From: Candidatus Aquidulcis sp.
GTDB taxonomy: Bacteria; Chloroflexota; Anaerolineae; Anaerolineales; UBA4823
Direction: 5' to 3'
DNA: 63,091 bases
NCBI GenBank assembly: GCA_020723385.1
Contig: DYIZ01000015.1
Location: 1 to 63,091 of the forward strand
Under the pieces are notes generated by a model. That model did no database searches. It saw only the letters and a list, made by a program, of their open reading frames with translations, and was not told where the DNA came from. The position numbers and the translations under genes are program-made. Of this stretch, positions 1 through 9,201 are shown one piece after another. Position 1 is the first letter of the stretch. Each line of letters opens with the position of its first letter.

Positions 1-3000
1 CCACCCACCCGCCCCAAGCCGTCACTCCCGGTTGGCGAACCCGCTGGCGCGCCTCCTGCGGCCGAACCGCCTGCTGCGCCGTCGCGCGGCGTCAGTTACA
101 CGCCGCAGGAATGGCTGCTGCCAGCCGGTTCCCCGATTACCCCGCTCAGCGCGGAACGCCTGGAACAAAGCAAGTTCATTGCCCGCCCGGCGATTGATGG
201 TCAGCCAGCGAGTATCGCCGTGCCGGTGCGCACACAAAGCCAGGGTATCAGCCTGCTGGAAATCATTGACGATACGCCAGGCCGCCATTGGGCCGAAGAC
301 GAGCGCCGCCTGGTTGAACAGGTAGCCGACCAGCTCACTCTGGCCTTGGAAAACGCCCGCTTGTTCCAGGAGACCCAATCGGCCCTGGCAGAGACGGCCA
401 CGCTCTACGCGATTACAAGCGCCGCCACACGTTCCCTCGATCTGAAAGAGACACTGCAAGAAATGCTCATGCGGGTGCTCTCCGCGATCAATTTCGAAGC
501 CGGATTGATCAGCCTGGCCAATTTCAACACTGGCAAGCTGGAGCTTGCCGTCCAGCACAACCTGCCCGACCCTCTCCTGAAAGGCCTGGAAAAGAATGGC
601 TTCGATGGAACTCTATGCGCCATCGTCTTTGAAACCGGCCAGCCGCTCAGCATCGAAGAACTTTCTGAGTTCACCCAGGCAGACATCAAATCGTTGACCA
701 AGCAAGGGATTCACGCTTACCAGAGCGTGCCGCTTGAATCGAAAGGCCGCGTGCTGGGCACCCTGTGCGGTTTCTCTTATCAACACAAACCCAACCAGGC
801 CGCCAGCTTGCCGTTGATGCAAATCGCCGGCCAGCAGATTGGCATCGCCGTAGAAAACTCCCGGCTGTTCAAGGAAACCCAACGCCGCAGTTCCGACCTG
901 GCAGTATTGAACGAAATGGGGCGCGCCCTGACCTCCCTGCTGGATGTCAACGCCATCTGCGAAGCCCTTTATACCTACACCAGCCAGTTAATGCCGCCCG
1001 ACAGCTTCTTCGTTGCCTTATATGATAACGCTTCCGAGACGCTGACGATGCCCGTGATCTACAACGCGGGTGTGCGCGTTCCCGGCCGATCACGCAAACT
1101 TGGGGATGGCCTGAGCGACATGGTTGTCCGCCGCCGGCAGTCGCTTTTGCTCAACGGCGATGTGATGACCCAAATGGGAGAGCTGGGCGTCAAATTCATC
1201 CCGGTTGGCAATGATCGCCCGGCTGTCTCCTGGCTAGGTGTGCCCATGCTGATCGGCGAGGAAGTTATCGGCGTTATCGTGCTGCAAAGTGTGTACACGC
1301 CGTATCTTTACCAGGAAACCGAGCGCGATCTGCTGACGGCAGTCGCCAGCCAGGCCGCGATCGCCATTCAGAACGCCCGCCAGTACCAACTGACCCAATT
1401 GCGCGCCGAAGAATTAGCCGCCCTGAACGATCTGGCCCAGGTGCTGGCTTCACGCCTCGATCTCGATCAAGTATTGGAAGAAGTGTACCGCGGGGTTTCC
1501 CGCCTGCTGGATACGACCAATTTCTACATTGCCCTCTATGATGCCGAGAAAAACGTCAACACCTTCCCGATCAATGTGACAGCCTCCGCCATCGAGCGTG
1601 AGATCGTAACCATGCCTGGTGACCAGGGGATTACCGGTTATATTGTGCAGCGACGGGAGAGTGTGCTGATCACCGACAATGTGAATCAATGGCTCGCAGA
1701 GCATGGGATTCCCATCGTCGGTGAGGTGTCCCTCTCCTGGTTAGGCGTCCCGATGATGGTCGGCGACCAAGTGATGGGTGCGATGGCTGTGCAGAATTTC
1801 GAAAAGCCGGGCGCTTATGATGAGCGCGACCGCTCGATGCTCACCGCGATTGCCAACCAGGCAGTCATCGCTATCCAAAATTCTCGCCTGTTCGAGCAGA
1901 CACAGACGGCCCTCTCCGAAACAGAGCGCCTCTACCAGGCCAGCGCAGACCTCAACACCGCCAAAAGTTACGATGCCGTATTGGAGACCTTACAGCGATA
2001 CACGATCGCTGGGCAGGGCGCCCACCAACTCAGCATCAATTTCTTCGACCGACCCTGGAAAGAAGAGCCGCCGCAATGGATCGAGGTCCTGGCCCGCTGG
2101 ACAACGCTTCCAAACGATGTGTTCGTCCCGCACTACCCGCTCAAAACGTTCCCCTCGGCAAAGGAATTATTGCGGTCGGATGGGCCTCTGATCATCGAAA
2201 ATGTTCTTACCGATCCACGCCTGGACGATAATGTGCGCGCATTATACGCGCAGCGTTTCGGCGCTAAAAGTACGATCTTTGTGCCGCTGGTGGTCGGCGG
2301 GCAATACCTGGGCTTCATCAACGCATCTTACCCTGAACAGGTAATTTTCCCAGAGGCAGAGATTCGTCGCCTCACCGTTCTGGCAGCTCAAGCAGCTGTC
2401 GCTGCCCAGAACTTGCGCAGTGTTGCATTGGCCGAGCAGCGCGCCCATGAGTCCCAGCAGCGCAGTGAGGAGCTGGCGCTAATCAACCGCATTGTTACGC
2501 CGTTGGTCTCTATGCCAGACTTACGCCAGGCGCTGGATGTGGTCGCAATCGAGTTGTTGAAGGCCTTTTCACTGGGGCACGTGGGCATCGCCCTGCTCGA
2601 TTCTGGCAAGACATCCCTCACGGTGATGGCAGATCATTCGAGCTATGAATCCCCATCGGCCGTAGGCCAGGCAATCCCGGTCGAAGGCAACCCATCTACG
2701 GAGCAAGTCATCCGCACCCGGAGATCCGTCATTATCAACGATCCTCAAATCAACCCGTTAACCGCCCCGATCCACGATCTCATGCGGCAGCGAGAGGCAA
2801 CGTGCCTGGCAATCCTTCCCCTGATTACCGGCGGCGAGGTCATCGGCACAATCGGACTGGATATCACCGAGGCGGGACGTACATTTACGCCTCAAGAACT
2901 TGCCCTGACGGAAACGCTGACGGCGCAAATTTCGACTTCGATTCAGAACGCCCGGCTCTTCGAACAGACACAGAAAGCGCTGTCTGAAACCGCCAATCTT

Positions 3001-3693
3001 TACCAGGCCAGCGCAGGGCTAAACTCTGCAAACTCGTACGACGATATTCTGACTATCCTGCGGAAATCGTCCATTTTAGGACATCCCAACGCCAAGAGCG
3101 TCACCCTGAGCCTTTTCGACCGGCCATGGGTTGGCGATGAGAAACCGGAATGGTATATCCCCCTGGCCCGATGGTCGTCTACACCGGTCAGTGGTGAGCA
3201 GGCGGCTCGCTACCCGCTGTCATCCTGGTTGACGGCCCCAGACCTGTTGAAACCCGACCAAATTGTCGTGATCGGCAACGCGGAAACCGATCCGCGTATG
3301 GATGAAACTGCCCGTTCGGTATACGTTGAACGGTTAGGCGCAAAGAGCATCGTTTTCGCGCCATTAGCTGCCGGTGGAAAATGGACCGGCCACATTAACG
3401 CCGTTTTCTCTAAACCAACCCACTTTACAGAAGAAGATACTCGCCCACTGATGGCGCTTGCCGGGCAAGCAGCGACAGCAGTACAAAACTTATATCAATT
3501 GCAGCAAATCCAGGCACGCGCCCAACAAGAGCGGATGATCCGCGAAATCGGCGGGCAGATTACCAGCTCGATTGAAGTGGAACGGATTCTGAAAAACACG
3601 GCGCGATCCTTGAGTCAGGCATTAGGTGTCTCCCACGCTGTTATCCGCATCGGCCCGCCACCCGAAAAGGACGCGGGAACAGATAACAAGTAG
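1..3693 (+). CDS. Multi-GAF signalling protein (5' truncated by window edge)
   Basis: The frame is open from base 1, so at least 1230 residues are visible and the start lies outside the window. After a Pro/Ala-rich stretch the protein is a chain of about seven GAF domains. Each ends in a helix of the type (E/Q)N-(A/S)-R-L-F-x-x-T-Q followed by a short coiled-coil linker, visible near residues 120, 290, 460, 620, 800, 980 and 1160. An eighth GAF appears to begin and then stops. I see no kinase, cyclase, GGDEF or receiver domain, so this part can only sense or scaffold; an output domain may lie upstream. GAF domains bind small ligands, chromophores or partner proteins. Neighbours downstream are a methyltransferase and a GAF hybrid kinase, which suggests one signalling locus. 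GAFs 4 and 6 share the linker start LYQASA, a sign of internal duplication. The domain call is firm; the ligand is unknown. Confidence 0.85.
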   Translation, partial: PPTRPKPSLPVGEPAGAPPAAEPPAAPSRGVSYTPQEWLLPAGSPITPLSAERLEQSKFIARPAIDGQPASIAVPVRTQSQGISLLEIIDDTPGRHWAEDERRLVEQVADQLTLALENARLFQETQSALAETATLYAITSAATRSLDLKETLQEMLMRVLSAINFEAGLISLANFNTGKLELAVQHNLPDPLLKGLEKNGFDGTLCAIVFETGQPLSIEELSEFTQADIKSLTKQGIHAYQSVPLESKGRVLGTLCGFSYQHKPNQAASLPLMQIAGQQIGIAVENSRLFKETQRRSSDLAVLNEMGRALTSLLDVNAICEALYTYTSQLMPPDSFFVALYDNASETLTMPVIYNAGVRVPGRSRKLGDGLSDMVVRRRQSLLLNGDVMTQMGELGVKFIPVGNDRPAVSWLGVPMLIGEEVIGVIVLQSVYTPYLYQETERDLLTAVASQAAIAIQNARQYQLTQLRAEELAALNDLAQVLASRLDLDQVLEEVYRGVSRLLDTTNFYIALYDAEKNVNTFPINVTASAIEREIVTMPGDQGITGYIVQRRESVLITDNVNQWLAEHGIPIVGEVSLSWLGVPMMVGDQVMGAMAVQNFEKPGAYDERDRSMLTAIANQAVIAIQNSRLFEQTQTALSETERLYQASADLNTAKSYDAVLETLQRYTIAGQGAHQLSINFFDRPWKEEPPQWIEVLARWTTLPNDVFVPHYPLKTFPSAKELLRSDGPLIIENVLTDPRLDDNVRALYAQRFGAKSTIFVPLVVGGQYLGFINASYPEQVIFPEAEIRRLTVLAAQAAVAAQNLRSVALAEQRAHESQQRSEELALINRIVTPLVSMPDLRQALDVVAIELLKAFSLGHVGIALLDSGKTSLTVMADHSSYESPSAVGQAIPVEGNPSTEQVIRTRRSVIINDPQINPLTAPIHDLMRQREATCLAILPLITGGEVIGTIGLDITEAGRTFTPQELALTETLTAQISTSIQNARLFEQTQKALSETANLYQASAGLNSANSYDDILTILRKSSILGHPNAKSVTLSLFDRPWVGDEKPEWYIPLARWSSTPVSGEQAARYPLSSWLTAPDLLKPDQIVVIGNAETDPRMDETARSVYVERLGAKSIVFAPLAAGGKWTGHINAVFSKPTHFTEEDTRPLMALAGQAATAVQNLYQLQQIQARAQQERMIREIGGQITSSIEVERILKNTARSLSQALGVSHAVIRIGPPPEKDAGTDNK

Positions 3694-3827
3694 GAACGAC
3701 ACGCTAAATAATTTCACTTTTATTCAGGAGCAGCTATAGAAAATCAATTCATCACATCATCTTTCGCTTCCAACACACCACAGGTAACCATCAATCCATT
3801 CGAAACCAACACATCATGGAGGAAGAA

Positions 3828-4631
3828 ATGTCAGAAGAAAGTATCATTGACGCCAGTAAACCGAACGCAGGGAGGATCTATGATTATCTGCTTGGGGGTC
3901 ACCATAATTTCGAGGTAGATCGCCAGGCAGCAGACCGATTGGTCCAATTGTTGCCCTTTATCCCCAAGGCAGCGCGCTTGCAACGGTGGTGCCTCCAGGA
4001 TATCGCCGCAGAATTGACGCAAAAGCGTGGCTATGATCTTATCATTGACTACGCTTCTGGCTTGCCAACCAACGATCATATCCATTACATTGCCCCCGAG
4101 GGTACCACGGTGATTTATTCCGACTACGATCCGGTGGTGGTGGAATATGCCAAAGAAATTTTGAAAGACACCCCCAACGTGTACTACTTCCAAGCTGACC
4201 TTCGCCGGCCAGAGGAATTGTTGAATCGCGACGAAGTGAAGGATATCCTCAAAGGCCGACGCAAAGTAGCTTTTGTCTCGTGGGGTGTCTCTGCTTTTCT
4301 GACCGATAACGATGTTGCCCACGTGGCGGAGGTTTTGGGTGATTGGTCTGACGCTGGTAGTTGTTGGGCTTTTCATGCCCAGGGAGCCGATGCCAACCCG
4401 AACGACCCGGCAAATATGAGGGTCAATCAAATCTACCAGCAAATGGGGTCGCCAACCTATTTCCGTTTCCTTGACCAATACGAGAAATTGCTCCAGCCGT
4501 GGAAACCAGACGAAAATGGTTATATCTCATTGCTGAAATGGCACGGCTTCGACGAAAGTGTCATGACCGAAGATGATCGGAAATCTCTTGGGCCGGCAGG
4601 TATTGGATACGGCTCATACCTTATCAAATAA
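3828..4631 (+). CDS. SAM-dependent methyltransferase, DUF574/Methyltransf_19 type
   Basis: 267 residues. The N-terminus carries the signature of the DUF574 family, N-A-G-R-I-Y-D-Y-L-L-G-G-H-H-N-F-E-V-D-R. It is followed by a Rossmann-like region with IIDYASGLPTNDH in place of the glycine-rich SAM motif, and an acidic turn YSDYDPVVVEYA that should hold the SAM ribose. I chose ATG 3828 because GGAGG at 3818-3822 sits five bases upstream; the in-frame ATG at 3816 overlaps that ribosome-binding site. Members of this family are abundant in actinobacteria and mostly lack a known substrate. The gene sits between a GAF-repeat protein and a hybrid histidine kinase in the same direction, so a role in signalling, for example modifying a sensor or a signal molecule, is possible but only inferred from position. 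The family call is confident. Confidence 0.85.
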   Translation: MSEESIIDASKPNAGRIYDYLLGGHHNFEVDRQAADRLVQLLPFIPKAARLQRWCLQDIAAELTQKRGYDLIIDYASGLPTNDHIHYIAPEGTTVIYSDYDPVVVEYAKEILKDTPNVYYFQADLRRPEELLNRDEVKDILKGRRKVAFVSWGVSAFLTDNDVAHVAEVLGDWSDAGSCWAFHAQGADANPNDPANMRVNQIYQQMGSPTYFRFLDQYEKLLQPWKPDENGYISLLKWHGFDESVMTEDDRKSLGPAGIGYGSYLIK

Positions 4632-4710
4632 TTATGAATCTTCCGTTTAACGGGAGAGCCATAATAATCAACTCTTGTTTTTATATCTTCAGACCGGCAG
4701 GTGAAGTGCT

Positions 4711-7700
4711 ATGAGTGAATCCGCGCTTGAACCAATCCAAATCCAAATTGCTGAACAGCAGGATAAGTTGGTCAGTCTTTTTCAGCACGGCTTGCAAGAA
4801 ACAATGTTCACCAACCGCTCAGAGCTTCGGCCTGCCAGCCTGAAGGCTATTGCCCGAACTGAAGCTGAGGCCGTTCTGGCTTTCTGCAAAAACCCAGACC
4901 CGAAACTGGCTCAAAAACACGGCAGTCAGTTATGCAAGGATGGCCTGGGAAGTGAGTCGGTTCTGGGTTTAGCGCAAATCACGCGCCAGTTTGCCCAGGA
5001 GCAATTCAGCGGAAGCCAGCGCGCCTCAGCCGTTCGGCTGTTAGAACCCTATCTCGAAGCCGTTTTACAAGGCTACCAGCAAACCCGCGAGATAGAAGTG
5101 CTAAAAGAACAGGAACACCTGCAATCGGCTTTCCAACGGACGATCAGCCAATACTCCAACGATATCAATGTCACAGAGTTGGCCGCAGAGCTTGCCAGCG
5201 CCGCGGCGCATGCCCTCGATCCGGCCAGGCGGAATGTGATTCAAGGCCAGGTGCGAAGCCAGTTGGTGAGTCTGGCAGATTTGTTCCATAATAAGCTCCG
5301 GGAGACAGTTTTCAGCAGCCGCTCTTTCGTGCGCCCGGCTGCTTTGCCCGAGCTTGCCAAAATCGAAGCCGAGAGGGTTTTGGATTTCTTGAGTAATCCC
5401 GACCGGGAGCGCGCTACCCATCATGGCGCCGATCTCTGCCAGACTGGCTTGAGTCAAGAAAGCATCGAAAGCCTGGCTCAAACCACCCGGCAATTTTGCT
5501 TGACGCAATTGCCCAACAATCTGCGCATCCCCTCCGCCAACCTCACGGATATCTACTTCACTGCCGTGATGAAAGGCCATCGCCAGAGCAGTGGGACGAT
5601 CATTCTAAATGAGCAAGAGCGCATCCGTAAAGCCCTGGAAAAAGCGCTCCAGCACTATGCAGTCCAAATGGAGACAGCAGCCGATATCGCCCAGGCCACG
5701 ACCTCGATCCTGAATTTGGATGATCTGCTCAAAACGAGCGTTGATCTGATCCAGCAAAAATTCGACCTTTACTACGTGGGCATATTTCTGCTGGACGAAT
5801 TTTCGCAGTGGGCTGTATTACGGGCGGGAACCGGTAAACCCGGCGAGGAAATGCTGCGCGGCGGGCACAAGCTCAAAGTCGGGGGCAACTCGATGATCGG
5901 TTGGTGCGTCCACCACAGCCAGCCACGCATTGCATTGGATGTTGGGCGGGAAGCCATCCGTTTCGTCAATCCACACTTACCCGACACTCACTCGGAGATG
6001 GCGCTCCCCTTGGTCGCGCGCGGCGCCGTAATCGGCGCGATCAGCATTCAGAGCCAGCGGGTTGGCGCTTTTTCGACCGAGGATATCCGGGTGCTCAACA
6101 CCATCGCCGGCCAACTGGCTGGCGGCATCGAAAACGCCCGCTTATTTGCAAAAAACCAATCACAAATCGAGGAAATGCGCGCGACGCAAGAGCAGCTTGC
6201 CGGAAAGACCTGGCAGCAGCTTCCAGGTCAGAATAACCCGGCATTCCTGTACGAGCTTAATCTCGATCAATTCTACAGTGCGCAAGATCTCTGGCGTCCA
6301 GAGATGGACGAAGCGTACCGCGAGCACCGCCCGGTTGTACACCCCCAAAGTACGACACTGCCCGCGCAATCTGCAATGGCAGTCCCCATCATGCTGCGAG
6401 ACCAGGTTATCGGCACGATTGATTTGTATGACATCGCCGGGCCAAGGGAATGGACGCAAGACGAAGTGGGGCTGGTCACGACCATCTCGTCCCAGGCGGC
6501 CCTGACTCTCGAGAACGCCCGTCTCTTCCAGGAAGCCCAACGGAAAGCCATCCAACTTGGAACCGCAGCCGAAATTGCCCGAGACACATCCAGCACGTTG
6601 GCGCTGGAAGCGCTGCTCAACCGTTCGGTCAGCCTGATCCGCGACCGATACGGCTACTATCACTCATCAATCTTCCTGATAGACGAGTCAGGCATCAACG
6701 CGGTTGTACGCGCCTCCACCGGACGCGCCGGTGAGGAAATGAAACGCCGCAACCACAAACTGGCTGTCGGCTCGCAATCTGCAATTGGTTATGTCACCGA
6801 GGCCGGCAACCCGCTGGTCATTAATAATGTGGCGCAAAACCCCATTCACCGGCCCAACCCACTCCTTCCAGACACCCGAGCAGAATTGGCGATTCCGATG
6901 AAGATCGGTAACCGCATCATCGGCGCGCTGGATGTGCAGGCGACCGAGATCGGGGCTTTCACACCCGACGATGTGGCCGTGTTGCAATCCCTAGGTGACC
7001 AGATTGCCGTGGCGGTGGATAACGCCCAATCCTACGAGCTTGCCCAGCAAGCCATTTCCGAGACCCGTCAACGTGTTCAGGAAATGAGCCTGCTGTTCAC
7101 CTTCACCCAAAAGCTCGCCAGCGCGCCCATGGATACCTACGAAATCGCCAGCATCGTGACCCGCAACTTCATTGATGTGATGGATATTCCCGCAGCCTCG
7201 ATCTCGGTGGCGCAGGCCGAAACGGATGAATTGCGCACCTTGATTGATATGACCCGTACCGAGGATGGCAGAGAGGTGATCATCAAAGAAGACGAAGGGC
7301 TGATGTATCATCTTGCAGATTACCCGGCGACGGCCAAAGTCATGCAGACCTTCCAGCCTTTGGTTATCTCCTTACGCGATCCAACGGCTGATCCTGCTGA
7401 AATCGCTTACATGCGGAAGAACGATTTGTTCACCCTGCTCATCTTGCCTCTTGCGGTGAAAGGCCAATCTTTCGGTATCATCGAATTGGAATCCTGGGAC
7501 CGCGAGCGCCTCTACACACCCGAGCAGATCAACCTGGCGATGACATTGGCAAATGCTTCTGCAGTCAGCCTCGAAAACGCCCGCCTGTACCAGGAGCAGA
7601 TCGAGACCGCCGAGAAATTGCGTGAGGTAGACAAGCTGAAGTCGCAGTTCCTGGCGAATATGTCACACGAGCTGCGCACGCCGCTCAACTCCATCATTGG

Positions 7701-9117
7701 TTTCTCCCGCGTCATTCTGAAAGGCATTGACGGCCCGATCACCGATTTGCAGCAGCAAGACCTGACCGCGATCAACTCCTCCGGGCAGCACCTGCTCAAC
7801 CTGATCAACGATGTTCTCGACATCTCGAAAATCGAGGCTGGCAAGATGGAGTTGGCCTTCGAGGATAACGTCAGCCTGGGCGATCTCATTAACAGCGCCA
7901 TGTCCACCGCCGTCGGCTTGACCAAAGATAAACCCATCAAGCTGGAGCGAATCGTTCCTGCTGACCTGCCCACAGTACGCGCTGACCCGACCCGCATCCG
8001 CCAGGTCATTATCAATTTCTTGTCAAACGCCGCCAAATTCACCGAGGAAGGCACGATCACCGTAAAAGCCTTGCTCCAAAGAAATGCGCGCGGCATCCCG
8101 GAGGTTATGGTCGGCGTCACCGATACCGGTATCGGCATCACGCCAGAAGACCAAACCAAATTGTTCCAGGCCTTCACGCAGGTAGATGCCTCCCCTACCC
8201 GTAAAACAGGCGGTACCGGCCTGGGGTTGTCTATCTCCCGCCGTCTCATTGAAATGCACGGCGGCCGCATTGGCGTCCACAGCGAAGCCAGTAAAGGCAG
8301 TACATTCTATTTCACCATCCCGGTCCCGGGCGCGGGGCCAGATAACGCAGATGGTGAAAACGCCAAATCCATCCTGGCGATTGACGATGACCGGATGGTA
8401 ATCAATTTGTATGAACGCTACCTCAAAGAGCACGGTTACCACGTTGTGCCGCTGACCGATCCCGCTCATGCCGTCGAGATGGCCCGCCAGATCAAGCCCT
8501 TTGCCATCACCCTGGATATCATGATGCCTAATCGCAATGGCTGGACAGTGCTCGAAATGTTGAAAGCCGATCCGGTGACACGCAATATTCCGGTCGTCAT
8601 TTGCAGCATCGTCGAAGATCAGGAAAAAGGCTTCAGCCTGGGCGCGGCCGATTACCTGACCAAGCCAATCCTCGAGGACGACTTGGTAACCGCCCTCAAT
8701 CGCCTCAACGGAGATGGCAGTATTCACGAAGTGCTGGTCGTTGACGACGACGCCGATGACTTGCGTCTTGTTCAGAAAATCTTGCAAGAGCACACCCAAT
8801 ATACGGTTCGCCTGGCTCATGGCGGGCCGGAAGGACTGGCTGCTATCCAGGCAAAACCGCCCCATGCGGTGATCCTCGATTTGTTCATGCCAGAACTGGA
8901 CGGCTTTGCATTCCTGGAGGCCATCCGCGCCGACAAGGCCTTCCGGGATATACCGGTGATTATCTTCACCGCTGGAGATCTAACCGATGAGCAAGTTCAG
9001 CGTCTGTCTGATTTTTCTCAGACAATGATCCGAAAAGGGTTATTCAAAGAGGAAGACTTGCTCGCCAGCATCGAACACGCTCTCCAGCGCTTCAAACCGC
9101 CTGAAGTAACGAAATAG
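4711..9117 (+). CDS. Hybrid histidine kinase with GAF domains and two receivers
   Basis: 1468 residues. Order: two copies of an all-helical N-terminal module (about residues 8-125 and 178-295, sharing LRPA-L--IA--EAE and an HG--LC--GL motif) that resembles the RsbRD N-terminal fold, a tentative match; then about four GAF domains (330-960). A HisKA dimerisation helix follows with SHELRTPLNSIIGF and phospho-acceptor His986. The HATPase has N-box Asn1106 in SNAAKF and G boxes DTGIGI and GGTGLGLSI. Two receiver domains follow with phospho-acceptors Asp1269 (TLDIMMP) and Asp1390 (ILDLFMP). No transmembrane segment is seen, so the kinase should be cytoplasmic. AGGTGA lies before the ATG. The next gene carries another receiver fused to an enzyme, the natural candidate for phosphotransfer. 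A strong hairpin follows directly after the stop codon. Architecture is certain; the signal is unknown. Confidence 0.93.
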   Translation: MSESALEPIQIQIAEQQDKLVSLFQHGLQETMFTNRSELRPASLKAIARTEAEAVLAFCKNPDPKLAQKHGSQLCKDGLGSESVLGLAQITRQFAQEQFSGSQRASAVRLLEPYLEAVLQGYQQTREIEVLKEQEHLQSAFQRTISQYSNDINVTELAAELASAAAHALDPARRNVIQGQVRSQLVSLADLFHNKLRETVFSSRSFVRPAALPELAKIEAERVLDFLSNPDRERATHHGADLCQTGLSQESIESLAQTTRQFCLTQLPNNLRIPSANLTDIYFTAVMKGHRQSSGTIILNEQERIRKALEKALQHYAVQMETAADIAQATTSILNLDDLLKTSVDLIQQKFDLYYVGIFLLDEFSQWAVLRAGTGKPGEEMLRGGHKLKVGGNSMIGWCVHHSQPRIALDVGREAIRFVNPHLPDTHSEMALPLVARGAVIGAISIQSQRVGAFSTEDIRVLNTIAGQLAGGIENARLFAKNQSQIEEMRATQEQLAGKTWQQLPGQNNPAFLYELNLDQFYSAQDLWRPEMDEAYREHRPVVHPQSTTLPAQSAMAVPIMLRDQVIGTIDLYDIAGPREWTQDEVGLVTTISSQAALTLENARLFQEAQRKAIQLGTAAEIARDTSSTLALEALLNRSVSLIRDRYGYYHSSIFLIDESGINAVVRASTGRAGEEMKRRNHKLAVGSQSAIGYVTEAGNPLVINNVAQNPIHRPNPLLPDTRAELAIPMKIGNRIIGALDVQATEIGAFTPDDVAVLQSLGDQIAVAVDNAQSYELAQQAISETRQRVQEMSLLFTFTQKLASAPMDTYEIASIVTRNFIDVMDIPAASISVAQAETDELRTLIDMTRTEDGREVIIKEDEGLMYHLADYPATAKVMQTFQPLVISLRDPTADPAEIAYMRKNDLFTLLILPLAVKGQSFGIIELESWDRERLYTPEQINLAMTLANASAVSLENARLYQEQIETAEKLREVDKLKSQFLANMSHELRTPLNSIIGFSRVILKGIDGPITDLQQQDLTAINSSGQHLLNLINDVLDISKIEAGKMELAFEDNVSLGDLINSAMSTAVGLTKDKPIKLERIVPADLPTVRADPTRIRQVIINFLSNAAKFTEEGTITVKALLQRNARGIPEVMVGVTDTGIGITPEDQTKLFQAFTQVDASPTRKTGGTGLGLSISRRLIEMHGGRIGVHSEASKGSTFYFTIPVPGAGPDNADGENAKSILAIDDDRMVINLYERYLKEHGYHVVPLTDPAHAVEMARQIKPFAITLDIMMPNRNGWTVLEMLKADPVTRNIPVVICSIVEDQEKGFSLGAADYLTKPILEDDLVTALNRLNGDGSIHEVLVVDDDADDLRLVQKILQEHTQYTVRLAHGGPEGLAAIQAKPPHAVILDLFMPELDGFAFLEAIRADKAFRDIPVIIFTAGDLTDEQVQRLSDFSQTMIRKGLFKEEDLLASIEHALQRFKPPEVTK

Positions 9118-9118
9118 T

Positions 9119-9169
9119 GCGCTGAAGCGCCCACTACAATCACCTCGCTCGTAGTGGGCGCTTCGGCGC
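9119..9169 (+). terminator. Long GC-rich hairpin after kinase gene
   Basis: Arms 9119-9137 (GCGCTGAAGCGCCCACTAC) and 9151-9169 pair over 19 bases with a single G-T wobble and a 13-base loop. The hairpin begins two bases after the kinase stop codon. No U-tract follows, so it may be an mRNA-stabilising or attenuating hairpin, or a dispersed palindromic element, rather than a full terminator. It covers the GTG at 9154, which argues against that codon as a start for the next gene. Confidence 0.6.
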
Positions 9170-9201
9170 TCCCGCGTATGCACATCAACGGAGGAACACC
9201 A

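Noticed and set aside
9154-9201. Longer start (GTG 9154) for the threonine-synthase/receiver gene
   Set aside because: The GTG lies inside a 19-bp hairpin, whereas TTG 9202 has GGAGG at the right distance.
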